DNA of 64,000 bases from Micavibrio sp. UBA5572 (GCA_002425415.1 DIMG01000016.1:124001-188000); one strand, 5' to 3'. Shown: positions 26,986 through 36,062, counted from the stretch's first letter. The notes: a model not told the origin generated them from the sequence alone. Made by a program: numbers and translations.

Positions 26986-27963
26986 ATGTCGTCAACTTTG
27001 TTTGTTTTTCTTATTTCTATGATTGTTTCGATTGTTCTCGGGATGGCTGGGCTATTGCTGATGTCTACGCGGCAAGACAAGCAAAAACGCGATCTTTCGA
27101 TTATTACTGGTCAGGCTGTTACCAATAATAGTGATATTTTAAAACAGGAAAGCGATAAGAGACGTTTGGATTTGGCCAAAAAGCTTCAGGAAAGTAATGC
27201 GGTTAAATCAAAAAAATCGGCTGAGATTAAATATCTTTTGCGGCAGGCAGGGTTTATCGATACGCCGATTAAAAATTTTTGGCTGGCCTCGTTGATTTCT
27301 GGAATCGCTTTGACTTTAATTTTGATGGTGTCGGGGCAATCCCCTACCATTATTGTTCTTGGTGGGTTTATCGGAGTGCTAGGATTGCCTCGGCTTTATT
27401 TGAAAATAAAAATCGGGCGGCGGCAAAAAAGTTTTCTTGAAGAATTTCCGGATGCGCTTGAAGCGATGGTGCGGTTGTTAAAAGCGGGGATGCCGATTGG
27501 TGAATCTATTTCCATGGTTTCGCGTGAATATACGGGGCCTGTGGGTGAGGAAATGTTGCGTGTTTATAACGAACAAAAAATCGGAATTACTTTGGCAGAT
27601 GCTTGTCAGCATGCTGCAGAGAGAATGCCGATTACCGAAATGCAAATGTTTGCAACGGGGATTGCTATTCAACAGCAAACCGGTTCGAGTTTGTCCGAAA
27701 TTTTGAGTAATCTTGCACGTGTGATCCGTGCAAGATTTCGTTTGAAGCGTAAGGTTCAGGCGTTGTCGTCTGAAGCTAAATCTTCGGCTGCGATTATTGC
27801 GGCTTTGCCGATTTTGGTGGCTGGTGGGCTTTATGCTATCAATCCCGATTATATGTACCCGCTTTTTTATACGCTTAAAGGCAAATTTTATTTGTTCGGT
27901 GCGATAGGTTGGATGGTGCTTGGTGGTTTGATTATGCGTCAGATGATTAATTTTAAAGTTTAG
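26986..27963 (+). CDS. tadB: Tad inner-membrane platform protein TadB
   Basis: TadB is one of two polytopic membrane proteins (GspF-like fold) that form the platform beneath the pilus. The 325 residues have hydrophobic segments at the N-terminus, near residues 100-140 and at the C-terminus. The cytoplasmic GspF domain shows FPDALEAMVRLLKAGMPIGE and AIQQQTGSSLSEILSNLARV, which are family motifs. Confidence 0.93.
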   Translation: MSSTLFVFLISMIVSIVLGMAGLLLMSTRQDKQKRDLSIITGQAVTNNSDILKQESDKRRLDLAKKLQESNAVKSKKSAEIKYLLRQAGFIDTPIKNFWLASLISGIALTLILMVSGQSPTIIVLGGFIGVLGLPRLYLKIKIGRRQKSFLEEFPDALEAMVRLLKAGMPIGESISMVSREYTGPVGEEMLRVYNEQKIGITLADACQHAAERMPITEMQMFATGIAIQQQTGSSLSEILSNLARVIRARFRLKRKVQALSSEAKSSAAIIAALPILVAGGLYAINPDYMYPLFYTLKGKFYLFGAIGWMVLGGLIMRQMINFKV

Positions 27964-27982
27964 GTGAGGGGCGTTTGACTTT

Positions 27983-28957
27983 ATGTTTTCCGAAGAAATT
28001 GACCGTTTGATTATTTTGGTTATTGCCTCTTTGGGTGCGATGCTGACTTTTATTGCGGTGGCTTTGCCATTGTTGAACCGTACGGAAAAACGTGAGCATT
28101 ACACCAATGTGATTGAAAAGAAACGTAAGATTCTTTTCGATCAAGCCAAAGAACAGGTCTATAATAAGAAAACTTCAAAAAAAGAAGAAGTGTCGATGTC
28201 GACACGTGAATCTCTGGCTTTTTTCTTTACCGTGCAGGAACGGTTTGGCGCATTGGGTGAAAAGGTACGTGACCAGATGTTGCAGGCTGGTATTCGTGAT
28301 CCGAAAGCTCCCATGATTTATTTGATAGCGCGGGCGGCTATTCCAATTGTTTTGATGCTTCTATCGTGGTTGGTTCTTGCGAATGGAGAAAAAGAAGTTG
28401 AGTCTTTGACCATTCTTATTTTTGTAGTTTTTATTGGTTTGGCCGGATTTTTTATGCCAAAAATTTTGATGAAAAACCACATCGTCAAGCGGCAACAAGA
28501 GATCAATCTGGTTTTTCCTGATGCGTTGGATATGATGTTGATTTGTGTTCAAGGCGGGATCGGTTTGGAGCAGACTGTTCAGCGTGTGGGCGATGAAATT
28601 GCCGAGCATAGTCCGTTATTGGCAGAGGAGCTTGGGATTTTGAGCGCAGAAATGGGGATGTTGAATGATCGCCGTCGCGCTTTGCAGGATTTCGCACGGC
28701 GGGTTGGAAGTGGGGCTGCCAAATCTTTTGCGACGGCTATGATTCAAGCCGAGCAATACGGGACGTCTATTTCTTCTGCTATGCGTGTTATTTCCGATGA
28801 ATTGCGCGATATGCGTATGGCAGAGGCCGAGCGCAAGGCTGCATCTTTGCCACCTAAATTAACAGTGCCGATGATTTTATTCTTTCTTCCGGCGTTGTTT
28901 ATCGTGATCCTTGTTCCGGCGTTTCTTGCGGCCAAGGCTGCCGGTGTTGGTGACTAA
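27983..28957 (+). CDS. tadC: Tad inner-membrane platform protein TadC
   Basis: TadC is the partner of TadB in the pilus platform. The 324 residues show an N-terminal helix, a pair near residues 110-160, and a C-terminal helix. The GspF domain has VFPDALDMMLICVQGGIGLE and AEQYGTSISSAMRVISDE. It ends 3 bases before the convergent tadD stop. Confidence 0.93.
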   Translation: MFSEEIDRLIILVIASLGAMLTFIAVALPLLNRTEKREHYTNVIEKKRKILFDQAKEQVYNKKTSKKEEVSMSTRESLAFFFTVQERFGALGEKVRDQMLQAGIRDPKAPMIYLIARAAIPIVLMLLSWLVLANGEKEVESLTILIFVVFIGLAGFFMPKILMKNHIVKRQQEINLVFPDALDMMLICVQGGIGLEQTVQRVGDEIAEHSPLLAEELGILSAEMGMLNDRRRALQDFARRVGSGAAKSFATAMIQAEQYGTSISSAMRVISDELRDMRMAEAERKAASLPPKLTVPMILFFLPALFIVILVPAFLAAKAAGVGD

Positions 28958-28960
28958 TTT

Positions 28961-29698
28961 TTATTCTTCGGGTGGTTTATTTGCGGGAACGGGTTTTTTG
29001 GTTCCTTTATATTCCGGTGGCTCATTGAGTGTGCGGATAATGCGAATGTTGCGTTCAATTTCAACGCGCTTCGGGTCAAGTTTTTGTGCATCGTATAACA
29101 GGCTTAAGGCTTGGTCGGTGTAGCCTTGGGCTGCAAGGTTGAGCGCCAGATTGTTCATCACTGGAACTTTGTCATCGTCTTGCCATAGGTCGAGCGCTTT
29201 GCGGAAGGCCTCTTCACCTTCTTTGTATTTTTCTTGAGCATCAAGAGCGTTGCCAAGATTTCTCCATGCGCGGTAATTATTGGCGTCTGCTTTAATCGCT
29301 TTTCTGGCTGATGATTCTGCACCGGAAAAATCAGCTTGAGATAGGCGAACGGCCGCGAGTTCTGTATTGGCAAAAGTTGCGACTTGCTTGTTTCCAGTTA
29401 GTGGGATCAAAATTGCTTTTGCAGATTTTAATTGTCCGGCTTCGCGCAGGGCTTTGCCGTAACGGGCGGCAATCAGGGCATCATCCGGATTTTTTTTGTA
29501 TAAAGATTCAATGACGGGTAGTTTATCACGTTTGTTGCCATATAAAATGTCGGCATTTTTGATCGGTTCAGAAAGACTTGTTTGTGGGGTGTCTTCTCCG
29601 GTTGGTGCTTGCGTTCCTGTGCATCCGGTCAGGGACGACGAGAGAATGCATAGAGCTGTCATGGAAAGTAGAGTTTTTTTTCCAAACACGAATGTCAT
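28961..29698 (-). CDS. tadD: Tad-associated TPR lipoprotein TadD
   Basis: The 245-residue protein has a lipoprotein signal (ALCILSSSLTGC) and then at least four TPR-like helix pairs, for example YRAWRNLGNALDAQEKYKEG and AFRKALDLWQDDDKVPVMNN. TadD lipoproteins are outer-membrane-linked factors needed for pilus assembly. It is transcribed convergently to tadC, downstream of the gene at 29726. Confidence 0.88.
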   Translation of the reverse strand: MTFVFGKKTLLSMTALCILSSSLTGCTGTQAPTGEDTPQTSLSEPIKNADILYGNKRDKLPVIESLYKKNPDDALIAARYGKALREAGQLKSAKAILIPLTGNKQVATFANTELAAVRLSQADFSGAESSARKAIKADANNYRAWRNLGNALDAQEKYKEGEEAFRKALDLWQDDDKVPVMNNLALNLAAQGYTDQALSLLYDAQKLDPKRVEIERNIRIIRTLNEPPEYKGTKKPVPANKPPEE

Positions 29699-29725
29699 GA
29701 TCGGTATCCTTTGTTTTTTATAAAA

Positions 29726-30454
29726 TTATTCTGTGACTGGTTCGTCTGTGTTTGTTGTCTCAACGGAGTTAGGTGAAGTCGTTTTGTCTGGTGCTGCATT
29801 GGCTGATGCGGCTTTTGTATCCTGAATCAGATCAACTTCGTGGCATGAGTCAGGGCAATAATACATGCTGTATTGCTTGCAACCGTCTTCTCCATTGATA
29901 CAAGCGCGACGGATGCGGACATATTCGTTTTTGGCTGCGCCTACAATGACGTGGCGTTGCATGATGACTTTTCCATCGGCATCGATGGCTTTGAAATAGG
30001 TTGCCCCGGGTTTTTTGGGAATCAGAATGATTGTGCGGTTGGTGTCAGGGACAGCGCGTAAATTTTCGTCATTGCCAACCAGAATATTAACGGCGCTACG
30101 ATCCAGTTGGACAATTTCCGGCTTGTCGGGAGAAATGCGTAATGGAGTCATTTCTGTTGCATCGACACCCTCCGCAGGAGTCAGTTCCAATTCCGGTACG
30201 TCGATGATCTCGGTTTCGCTGATGGCCGGAATTTGCGGATCCATGTCAATCTGGGCAAGGTTAAGTTCGTCACCTGCTGCGGGTTCAATTCCGAAATAAG
30301 AGGATTGAGCCGTTGGGTTCGGTTGTGTGGCGGCGGTGCTGTTCGGAATTAATCCGGTTGCGCCCCAAATGGCCAAGGCAACAACACAGGCATAAGAGAG
30401 AGGAAAAAGAACTTTTGTGCGGAATATGTTTTTTTCTGGTGCTTTGTTTGTCAT
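29726..30454 (-). CDS. Membrane-anchored protein with a CpaC-type N-terminal domain
   Basis: The 242-residue protein has one N-terminal membrane helix (LFPLSYACVVALAIWGATGL), a Pro/Glu-rich spacer, then a domain at ~110-190 that resembles the pilus-specific N-terminal domain of CpaC secretins (IVQLDRSAVNILVGNDENLR and RTIILIPKKPGATYFKAIDA). Near the C-terminus, four cysteines (ACINGEDGC and YCPDSC) may form two disulphides in the periplasm. It lacks any secretin domain. It is probably an accessory Tad component and lies upstream of tadD in the same operon, 27 bases apart. Confidence 0.75.
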   Translation of the reverse strand: MTNKAPEKNIFRTKVLFPLSYACVVALAIWGATGLIPNSTAATQPNPTAQSSYFGIEPAAGDELNLAQIDMDPQIPAISETEIIDVPELELTPAEGVDATEMTPLRISPDKPEIVQLDRSAVNILVGNDENLRAVPDTNRTIILIPKKPGATYFKAIDADGKVIMQRHVIVGAAKNEYVRIRRACINGEDGCKQYSMYYCPDSCHEVDLIQDTKAASANAAPDKTTSPNSVETTNTDEPVTE

Positions 30455-30589
30455 CTGGAAAATCCATGGGGAAGGAGCGTATTGAAATTATGTGTGTAGT
30501 ATAGAGCCATATTCTCTATCCGTCACGGGGTTTTTCATGGGTAGGGGGTGAGGGATTTAACAATAAAAAGGTATGTGTGTTTTTGTTTC

Positions 30590-31879
30590 CTAGAAAAGAG
30601 TGCCCTGAGTTTTAGAATCTTCATTTGGTTGGGGATTGAATATGTCTTCTTTTGTGTAGGTACCGCCCAACATCTTTATTAAACATGCCCCTAGGTGGTA
30701 GGCAAGATTGACTGGAACGGCATTTCCAATTTGCTTATATTGTGCCGTTGTAGAGCCAGAAAAAGACCAATGATCTGGAAAACTTTGAATTCTTGCATAT
30801 TCACGTACATTTAATGGCCTTGTTTCTGATGGATGGCAACGCTCAGTTTGTTTTTGAGCTGGAGCACATGTTAGTGTCAAGCTTGGCTCATCCCAAGAAA
30901 GCCTGCGAGCCATCCCAGTGCGCCCACCTGTGTGATAGAAGCTGGCCTTCATGTATTCTTTTTGTACTATCTCTGGGAGGTCTCTCCAATAACCACCCGG
31001 AGGAACCATATCTAAAATTTCTTTTTTGCGTCTTGGATATTTTTGTCCGTCTGAGTGAGGGCAATCTTTTAATGCATCTCTTAAGGTTACTATATAGTCC
31101 TGTTCTTTTGGGAAGACGAAAGGAATATCAAGGTCATTGCGAATAGCCATGATAATTAGACGCTCTCTCTTTTGAGGGACATCCAAATATTGTGCTTTGA
31201 GGACTTTATAGGCAACTTTATAGCCAAGCTCTTCTAAAACGGCCACCATGGTTTTTAAAGTTCGCCCGCTATCGTGGCGCAACAAACCTTTTACGTTTTC
31301 ACCAACTGCAATTTTAGGATTTGTTTCTTTTATACATCTTGCAAATTCAAAGAAGAGTGTGCCGCGCACATCCTCAAATCCCAAACTTTTTCCTGCGTAA
31401 CTAAACGCTTGGCACGGAAATCCCGCTTGTACGACGTCAACTTGACCATTATATGCAGTGAAATCTAATTTTCGAACGTCTCCTTCAATAACATTAGTGC
31501 CTTTAGGTAAATTATTTCTAAGAGTTGCTGCTGCGTGTTTATCAATTTCATTAAGAAGAATATGATTTAAACCCGCATTCTCAAAGCCTAATGTCGTGCC
31601 ACCAGCACCTGCAAAAAGTTCAATAACTTGGTAATTCGTTTTTTTATCATTTTGTAATACTTGGAATTTTACATGTGTCGTTTCATCACCATTCATCCGA
31701 TTGTGAATGCGTTGCACTTCTTTAATGTTAAAAACACGATGGTTATTTTGTGAACGAGTAGATTGAATTAACCCTTTTTTGTCCCAGCGGCGGATGGTGT
31801 CAACTGAGACTCCTAATTCATCGCTAACTTGCTGAACTGTTAATCCCACTCTGAGTACCTTTCTTGAATCTTTGTACAA
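30590..31879 (-). CDS. DNA cytosine-5 methyltransferase with N-terminal HTH, restriction-modification
   Basis: The enzyme methylates cytosine-5 and protects host DNA from the endonuclease encoded just upstream. Residues ~10-60 form a MerR/excisionase-type helix-turn-helix (LTVQQVSDELGVSVDTIRRW). The catalytic part has motif I ELFAGAGGTTLGFENAG, motif IV QAGFPCQAFS with the catalytic Cys, motif VI VGENVKGLL, motif VIII QKRERLIIMAIR, and motifs IX-X ending QYKQIGNAVPVNLAYHLG. The HTH probably lets the protein control its own R-M genes. Partner type suggests GGNCC or GGWCC specificity (inferred). Confidence 0.92.
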   Translation of the reverse strand: MYKDSRKVLRVGLTVQQVSDELGVSVDTIRRWDKKGLIQSTRSQNNHRVFNIKEVQRIHNRMNGDETTHVKFQVLQNDKKTNYQVIELFAGAGGTTLGFENAGLNHILLNEIDKHAAATLRNNLPKGTNVIEGDVRKLDFTAYNGQVDVVQAGFPCQAFSYAGKSLGFEDVRGTLFFEFARCIKETNPKIAVGENVKGLLRHDSGRTLKTMVAVLEELGYKVAYKVLKAQYLDVPQKRERLIIMAIRNDLDIPFVFPKEQDYIVTLRDALKDCPHSDGQKYPRRKKEILDMVPPGGYWRDLPEIVQKEYMKASFYHTGGRTGMARRLSWDEPSLTLTCAPAQKQTERCHPSETRPLNVREYARIQSFPDHWSFSGSTTAQYKQIGNAVPVNLAYHLGACLIKMLGGTYTKEDIFNPQPNEDSKTQGTLF

Positions 31880-31916
31880 GAAGGTAGTTTATAGTAACCA
31901 ATGCATAAGGCAATGG

Positions 31917-32618
31917 TTATTTAAAGGCTTCGTCAAAAAGTTTAGTATATAGTTCATCTTTGTACATGTTATCGGGATCAAACGATTTTATTTCTGCAAT
32001 GATGGCTGGTATTTTGTTGTATAGCTTTTGAATGGCATCCTCATCATTGGTAATCATTGCATAGAAAGACCTGCCATCTATTTCTCTAATTCTTGAGTTG
32101 GAAGGGCGTTGCTCGTTCTGTTTATTGTCCGAGGGAGTAAATGGCTTGTTCACTCGCTTTTTCGTAAGAATAGCAACATAATAACCTGTATATTCCGCGT
32201 ATTCTGGTCGCCCTAATAGATTTTCCAGATCGTCATATACCGCAGTTTTATGGTTTCCTTTAGTTGTGTTATGCTTGTTTTTAATTTCGGCTAGAATTTT
32301 TAGTTCGGAAGATTTGACATCGATGACGCTGCCAGTTCCTAAATCTTCAAGACCTGAAATATGTCCTATAACATTTTGGTGGAATGTGCCTATGCTGTTT
32401 TGCCATGATTTCTGAACTTGTCGCATCATTTCGCGATTCATCCAATCGGATAAGGATATATTATTAAAGGAGGCTTCAAATACCGCAGAAAAAGGATCAA
32501 TCACATTTCTATATGGATCGTTTTCTGCAAGTTCAGTTGCACGCTCAATTGAATCCATTACATTTTTGCACGCAAGTTTTAAATCTTCGTCTGTAATAAA
32601 TTCTAATTCCTGTTTCAT
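31917..32618 (-). CDS. Type II restriction endonuclease, Eco47II family
   Basis: The 233-residue protein resembles Eco47II/Sau96I-type endonucleases: DPFSAVFEASFNNISLSDWM, then IGTFHQNVIGHISGLEDLGT, then the catalytic core VIDVKSSELKILAEIKNKH (D...ExK), KHNTTKGNHKTAVYDDLENL, and the later KPFTPSDNKQNEQRPSNSRI plus REIDGRSF. Eco47II cuts GGNCC; the site here is inferred from family. The gene starts the two-gene operon, with the methyltransferase 37 bases behind. Local composition looks more AT-rich than the flanks, in keeping with transfer. Confidence 0.85.
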   Translation of the reverse strand: MKQELEFITDEDLKLACKNVMDSIERATELAENDPYRNVIDPFSAVFEASFNNISLSDWMNREMMRQVQKSWQNSIGTFHQNVIGHISGLEDLGTGSVIDVKSSELKILAEIKNKHNTTKGNHKTAVYDDLENLLGRPEYAEYTGYYVAILTKKRVNKPFTPSDNKQNEQRPSNSRIREIDGRSFYAMITNDEDAIQKLYNKIPAIIAEIKSFDPDNMYKDELYTKLFDEAFK

Positions 32619-32706
32619 TTATGACGCCTGATATCATTGATTTTGTAAGAAAAACTTAAGAAAGTGTGTGGCGATCCTGAATTAGAATCATATCCATGAT
32701 GGTAAA

Positions 32707-32783
32707 TGGTGGGCAATACTGGATTCGAACCAGTGACCTCTACCATGTCAAGATAGCGCTCTAACCAACTGAGCTAATTGCCC
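32707..32783 (-). tRNA. tRNA-Val (GAC)
   Basis: The reverse strand folds as a full cloverleaf: acceptor GGGCAAT/ATTGCCC, D-stem GCTC/GAGC, anticodon stem CTATC/GGTAG with loop TTGACAT (anticodon GAC), T-stem ACTGG/CCAGT with loop TTCGAAT. CCA is encoded. The R-M operon begins about 90 bases past its 3' end. Confidence 0.95.
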
Positions 32784-32839
32784 TGCCTGAGTATCAAACA
32801 GGTGGGTTTTTTAGCGCGAAGCTCTGGGGAAATCAAGCT

Positions 32840-33229
32840 TTATTCTAATGTTTTTGTTTCGGAAGGTGTTCCAACGATCTCGGTGATTTGTGCCACCAGA
32901 TCATTCAGGTGAAACGGCTTAGACAAAACACGTGCTGGTGTTTGATCTTCCGTGCCTTTTCCCACTGCAACGGCAGAAAATCCGGTGATAAACAGAATTT
33001 TGATATGGGGGTGCATTTTGGTGGCTTTTTGCGAAAGCTCAATTCCATCCATGCCAGGCATGACAATGTCGGCCAAAAGAAGGTCAATGGTTTCGCCAAT
33101 GGCCTCAATAGCGTAAAAAGCCGCAAGGCCATCTGCACAGCTTGTGACGTGGTGACCTGCTTTTTCCAGCGCCATCGTCAGGAATTGGCGCATCGAGGGA
33201 TCGTCTTCTGCAATTAATATGTGAGCCAT
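32840..33229 (-). CDS. cpdR: Single-domain response regulator, CpdR
   Basis: CpdR is an alphaproteobacterial receiver-only protein. Unphosphorylated, it brings the ClpXP protease to its polar substrates and promotes CtrA turnover. The 129-residue protein starts MAHILIAEDDPSMRQFLTMA. It keeps the phospho-acceptor Asp in LLLADIVMPGMDGIELS, the switch Thr in ILFITGFSAVAVG, and Lys in LSKPFHLNDL. The frame is open further upstream, to 33484, but family alignment fixes the start here. A CtrA box in this window fits the same regulatory circuit. Confidence 0.9.
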   Translation of the reverse strand: MAHILIAEDDPSMRQFLTMALEKAGHHVTSCADGLAAFYAIEAIGETIDLLLADIVMPGMDGIELSQKATKMHPHIKILFITGFSAVAVGKGTEDQTPARVLSKPFHLNDLVAQITEIVGTPSETKTLE

Positions 33230-33401
33230 AGGCTTTTTAACCATAATCTGGGCTGCGTTCCAAGAATTGTTGTGCAGTTTTCCCCCATGAATATTCTTTC
33301 TTTGGATATGGAGATGGATAATCGGGTTTTTCATGATGTTTTCATGGTGGTTGTATCCTTCCGGTTGGGTTATGCTGGGCGGATAAAAGGGTTTTTTAAA
33401 T

Positions 33402-34748
33402 ATGACAAGAAAACAATTTCTGCTGTGTTCTGTTCTTTTGATGGTTTTGTGTCCGGTGTGTCCGTCCAGTGCTGCAGACATCACCCAAGAGGTGTCTTGC
33501 GAGCCTGTTTTTGAAGGGATTGTTCCGTTGCGGACTCCGGATTTCGATCAGGTCGCTATCTGGAAAAGGACATTGGGGGTTCAGGGGATTGATCGTCCCC
33601 GTGCTTTGATGCGGGTTGCCGATGGCGGGGTGATTTCGGTTGGGGAAAGTCAGTCTTTTGTTGAAAAAGAAGGATTGAAAGTGCCACGATTGCAAATGCT
33701 GCGGATGGCGCATGATGGCAAGATTTTATTGGATAAGCAGGTTGATGTTGAAAATCTGGTGTCTGTTGTTGACGCTTTTTTGTTGAAAACAAGGGTTGTG
33801 GTTTTGGCTCATGTGCAAAAGGATAAAAGTCATGTGAGCGAGATTGGGTTATTATATTTGGATGGGGCGGGAGCATTGAGAGATAAAAAGATTTTGCATG
33901 ATGCTCGGAGGTCTTTGGTTCCTGTGAGTTTTGTTCCTTTGTCCAGTGGTGGTTTGATTATTCTGGCTGAGGCCGAGAATAAAAAATCAGTCGGAGCTTC
34001 TATCCCTTATACCGCTTTGGTGTGGGTGGATGCTGATGGTACGGTCAGAACAGTCAAAGACTATTTACCGGGGATTAAAACTATTCCATCTTCATTGAAA
34101 AAAGCGAGTGGTGGAGAGTTGATTATTTCTGGTCGAGTGACAACTGAAAAAGGGAATGAGGCCGGTTGGATTTTAAAAGTGATGACCGATGGTAATCTGG
34201 TTTTTCAACGTCCCTATACACGCGGGGCTGATGCGACTTTGCGTCAGGCTGTCGGGACTCGTGATGGTGGTGTGGTTGCAATCGGTGATGCTATTCCTGC
34301 TGGGGCAGGTGACAAGGCGGCTTGGGTTATCAGAACCGACAGTTCCGGTCATCCGGTTTGGCAAAAATTTTTGACAGGGAAATACGGTTATACGGCAGTT
34401 GATCTTATTCAACTGGATGATGGGCGTTTGATGACGTTGTGGGCTGCAACGCCGACCAGTTTCGGCGGGCGAAGATTTGCCCGTTTGGTGACATTATCAG
34501 CGGAAGGTCAGGTTTTGGGAGATGAATCCTTTTTAGAAGGATCAAATGCTATTCCGTTTCGCATGATCGAAAATAAAGATCAAAGGGTTGTACTGGGAAT
34601 GGCGGAAACAGGGTTTGCGCAGGATAAAGCAGACGACAGAATGCAGTTCGTGACTTACGATAACTGGATTATGGGCTTGCCTGAATTGCCCGCTTATCAT
34701 AATCCTTGCGCGTCGGCTCCTGATCGTGCTTTGGATGATTTGCCGTAA
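33402..34748 (+). CDS. Secreted protein of unknown function, beta-propeller-like
   Basis: The 448-residue protein has a clear Sec signal peptide (LLCSVLLMVLCPVCPSSA, cleavage before ADITQ). The mature part shows recurrent strands with a 'GDGGVVAIG' pattern: ADGGVISVGE, SSGGLIILAE, SGGELIISGR, RDGGVVAIGD and DDGRLMTLWA. These repeats, about every 50-60 residues, suggest a beta-propeller. No enzymatic motif is seen. It lies upstream of rluD, 24 bases apart. Confidence 0.8.
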   Translation: MTRKQFLLCSVLLMVLCPVCPSSAADITQEVSCEPVFEGIVPLRTPDFDQVAIWKRTLGVQGIDRPRALMRVADGGVISVGESQSFVEKEGLKVPRLQMLRMAHDGKILLDKQVDVENLVSVVDAFLLKTRVVVLAHVQKDKSHVSEIGLLYLDGAGALRDKKILHDARRSLVPVSFVPLSSGGLIILAEAENKKSVGASIPYTALVWVDADGTVRTVKDYLPGIKTIPSSLKKASGGELIISGRVTTEKGNEAGWILKVMTDGNLVFQRPYTRGADATLRQAVGTRDGGVVAIGDAIPAGAGDKAAWVIRTDSSGHPVWQKFLTGKYGYTAVDLIQLDDGRLMTLWAATPTSFGGRRFARLVTLSAEGQVLGDESFLEGSNAIPFRMIENKDQRVVLGMAETGFAQDKADDRMQFVTYDNWIMGLPELPAYHNPCASAPDRALDDLP

Positions 34749-34772
34749 AGCGTATAAAATAATTAAAGGCTT

Positions 34773-35792
34773 ATGATGAATAAAACTCTTTTTGATGCGT
34801 CCTCGGTGGATGATGTCACTTCTGAAACGTTGCATGCCATTATCGGATTTGCGGAGGATGGCGTTCGTCTTGATAAAGCGGTGGCGATGTTGCTTCCTGA
34901 TTTTTCCCGTACCAGATTGCAAAATCTGATTGAGGCGGGGGAATGCATGGTTGATGATAAAATTTGTTCTACACCATCCCGTAAAGTTAAAGCAGGGGAG
35001 CAGGTCGTTCTGGCTTTGCCGCCTTTGGAAGACGCTACACCTGTGCCCGAGAATATTCCTTTGGATATTTTGTATGAAGATGATGATGTTCTGGTTTTGA
35101 ATAAGCCTGTCGGGATGGTGGTGCATCCGGCTATGGGGCATGGGGCGGGTACGTTGGTCAATGCGTTGCTTTATCATTGCGGAGATACGCTTTCGGGGAT
35201 TAACGGAGTGCGTCGTCCGGGGATTGTTCACCGTCTAGATAAAGATACATCTGGATTGATGATGGTGGCCAAAAATGATTTTGCCCATCACCATTTATCC
35301 GAACAATTGCAGGATCGATCTTTGTCACGGGTTTATCATGCTTTGGTATTGGGCGTTCCGTTTCCGCCCAAGGGCAGGATTGAAACATTGATCGGGCGAC
35401 ACCCGAGTAATCGTCTGAAAATGGCTGTGGTTAAAGGAAATGGCAAGGATGCTGCAACGAATTTTTCCGTGTTAGAAAATTACAAGGATTGTTTGTCTGT
35501 GGTCGAATGTCGATTGGAATCGGGACGCACCCATCAGATCAGAGTGCATATGGAACATCATGGTTTTCCTTTGATCGGGGATGGTCTGTACGGAGCTCAA
35601 AGTACCAAAACCAGATCTGTTTTGCGCAAGGGCGGATATGATGATGACGTGATCGATGCGGTGATAGCTTTTCCACGTCAAGCGCTTCATGCTGCCGAAA
35701 TTTCCTTTTTTCATCCCAAAACAGAAGAGGAGATGCATTTCACATCTCCTTTGCCGGATGATTTTGCCGCTTTGTTGGGGGTGTTGGGCTGA
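34773..35792 (+). CDS. rluD: 23S rRNA pseudouridine synthase, RluD family
   Basis: The protein isomerises uridines of 23S rRNA, probably those in helix 69. The 339 residues contain an N-terminal S4 RNA-binding domain (GVRLDKAVAMLLPDFSRTRL) and the catalytic motif GIVHRLDKDTSGLMMVAKND, in which the Asp of HRLDKDTSG is catalytic. The later RTHQIRVHMEHHGFPLIGD is also typical. RluA or RluC cannot be fully excluded, but the length and S4 domain favour RluD. Confidence 0.9.
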   Translation: MMNKTLFDASSVDDVTSETLHAIIGFAEDGVRLDKAVAMLLPDFSRTRLQNLIEAGECMVDDKICSTPSRKVKAGEQVVLALPPLEDATPVPENIPLDILYEDDDVLVLNKPVGMVVHPAMGHGAGTLVNALLYHCGDTLSGINGVRRPGIVHRLDKDTSGLMMVAKNDFAHHHLSEQLQDRSLSRVYHALVLGVPFPPKGRIETLIGRHPSNRLKMAVVKGNGKDAATNFSVLENYKDCLSVVECRLESGRTHQIRVHMEHHGFPLIGDGLYGAQSTKTRSVLRKGGYDDDVIDAVIAFPRQALHAAEISFFHPKTEEEMHFTSPLPDDFAALLGVLG

Positions 35793-35812
35793 ATCGGACG
35801 TGGCCGGAAGCC

Positions 35813-35917
35813 TATAGTCTTTCCAAATAACTTTGTGACATCGTCACCACTCTCCTAATGTAGTTTGCCTACGCGTTGTCGCTGGTTTCTTGTCACAAAA
35901 TTATTTGCTTTGACTAA
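35813..35917. repeat. Dispersed 105-bp element with terminal inverted repeats, copy 2
   Basis: This is the second copy of the element at 4042-4147. The outer inverted repeats are TATAGTC...CTTTGTGAC and GTCACAAA...GACTA. The internal CCTACGCGTTG and GCTGGTTTCTTGTCACAAA blocks are shared. The middle ~25 bases diverge most. It again lies just after a stop codon (rluD). Confidence 0.75.
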
Positions 35918-35951
35918 TATATGGGCGCAGCGAAGCTGCTCGGGGTTCTGG

Positions 35952-35990
35952 ATCCCGTTGGAGCATCCCTTTGGGATGCTCCAACGGGAT
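35952..35990. repeat. Perfect 18-bp hairpin, palindromic repeat
   Basis: ATCCCGTTGGAGCATCCC and its exact complement are separated by TTT. The flanks (TTCTGG before, GACGATT after) resemble the short palindromic repeats scattered through many alphaproteobacterial genomes. It may also work as a bidirectional transcription stop between rluD and the convergent gene at 36063. Confidence 0.7.
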
Positions 35991-36030
35991 GACGATTTAG
36001 AAGGGCGGCTGTTTAAGTAACTAAAATAAT

Positions 36031-36057
36031 AAAGGAGATGATTGTCTCATCTCCTTT
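36031..36057 (-). terminator. Terminator for the gene at 36063
   Basis: AAAGGAGATGA and TCATCTCCTTT form an 11-bp perfect stem with a 5-base loop. On the minus strand a T-rich run (ATTATTTTAGTT) follows. It begins 6 bases after the stop codon. Confidence 0.75.
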
Positions 36058-36062
36058 ATGTT

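Noticed and set aside
32619..32783. tRNA-Val as the attachment site of the R-M genes
   Set aside because: The R-M operon sits at the tRNA 3' end, but I found no copy of the tRNA 3' end near 30.5 kb and no integrase, so insertion there is not supported.
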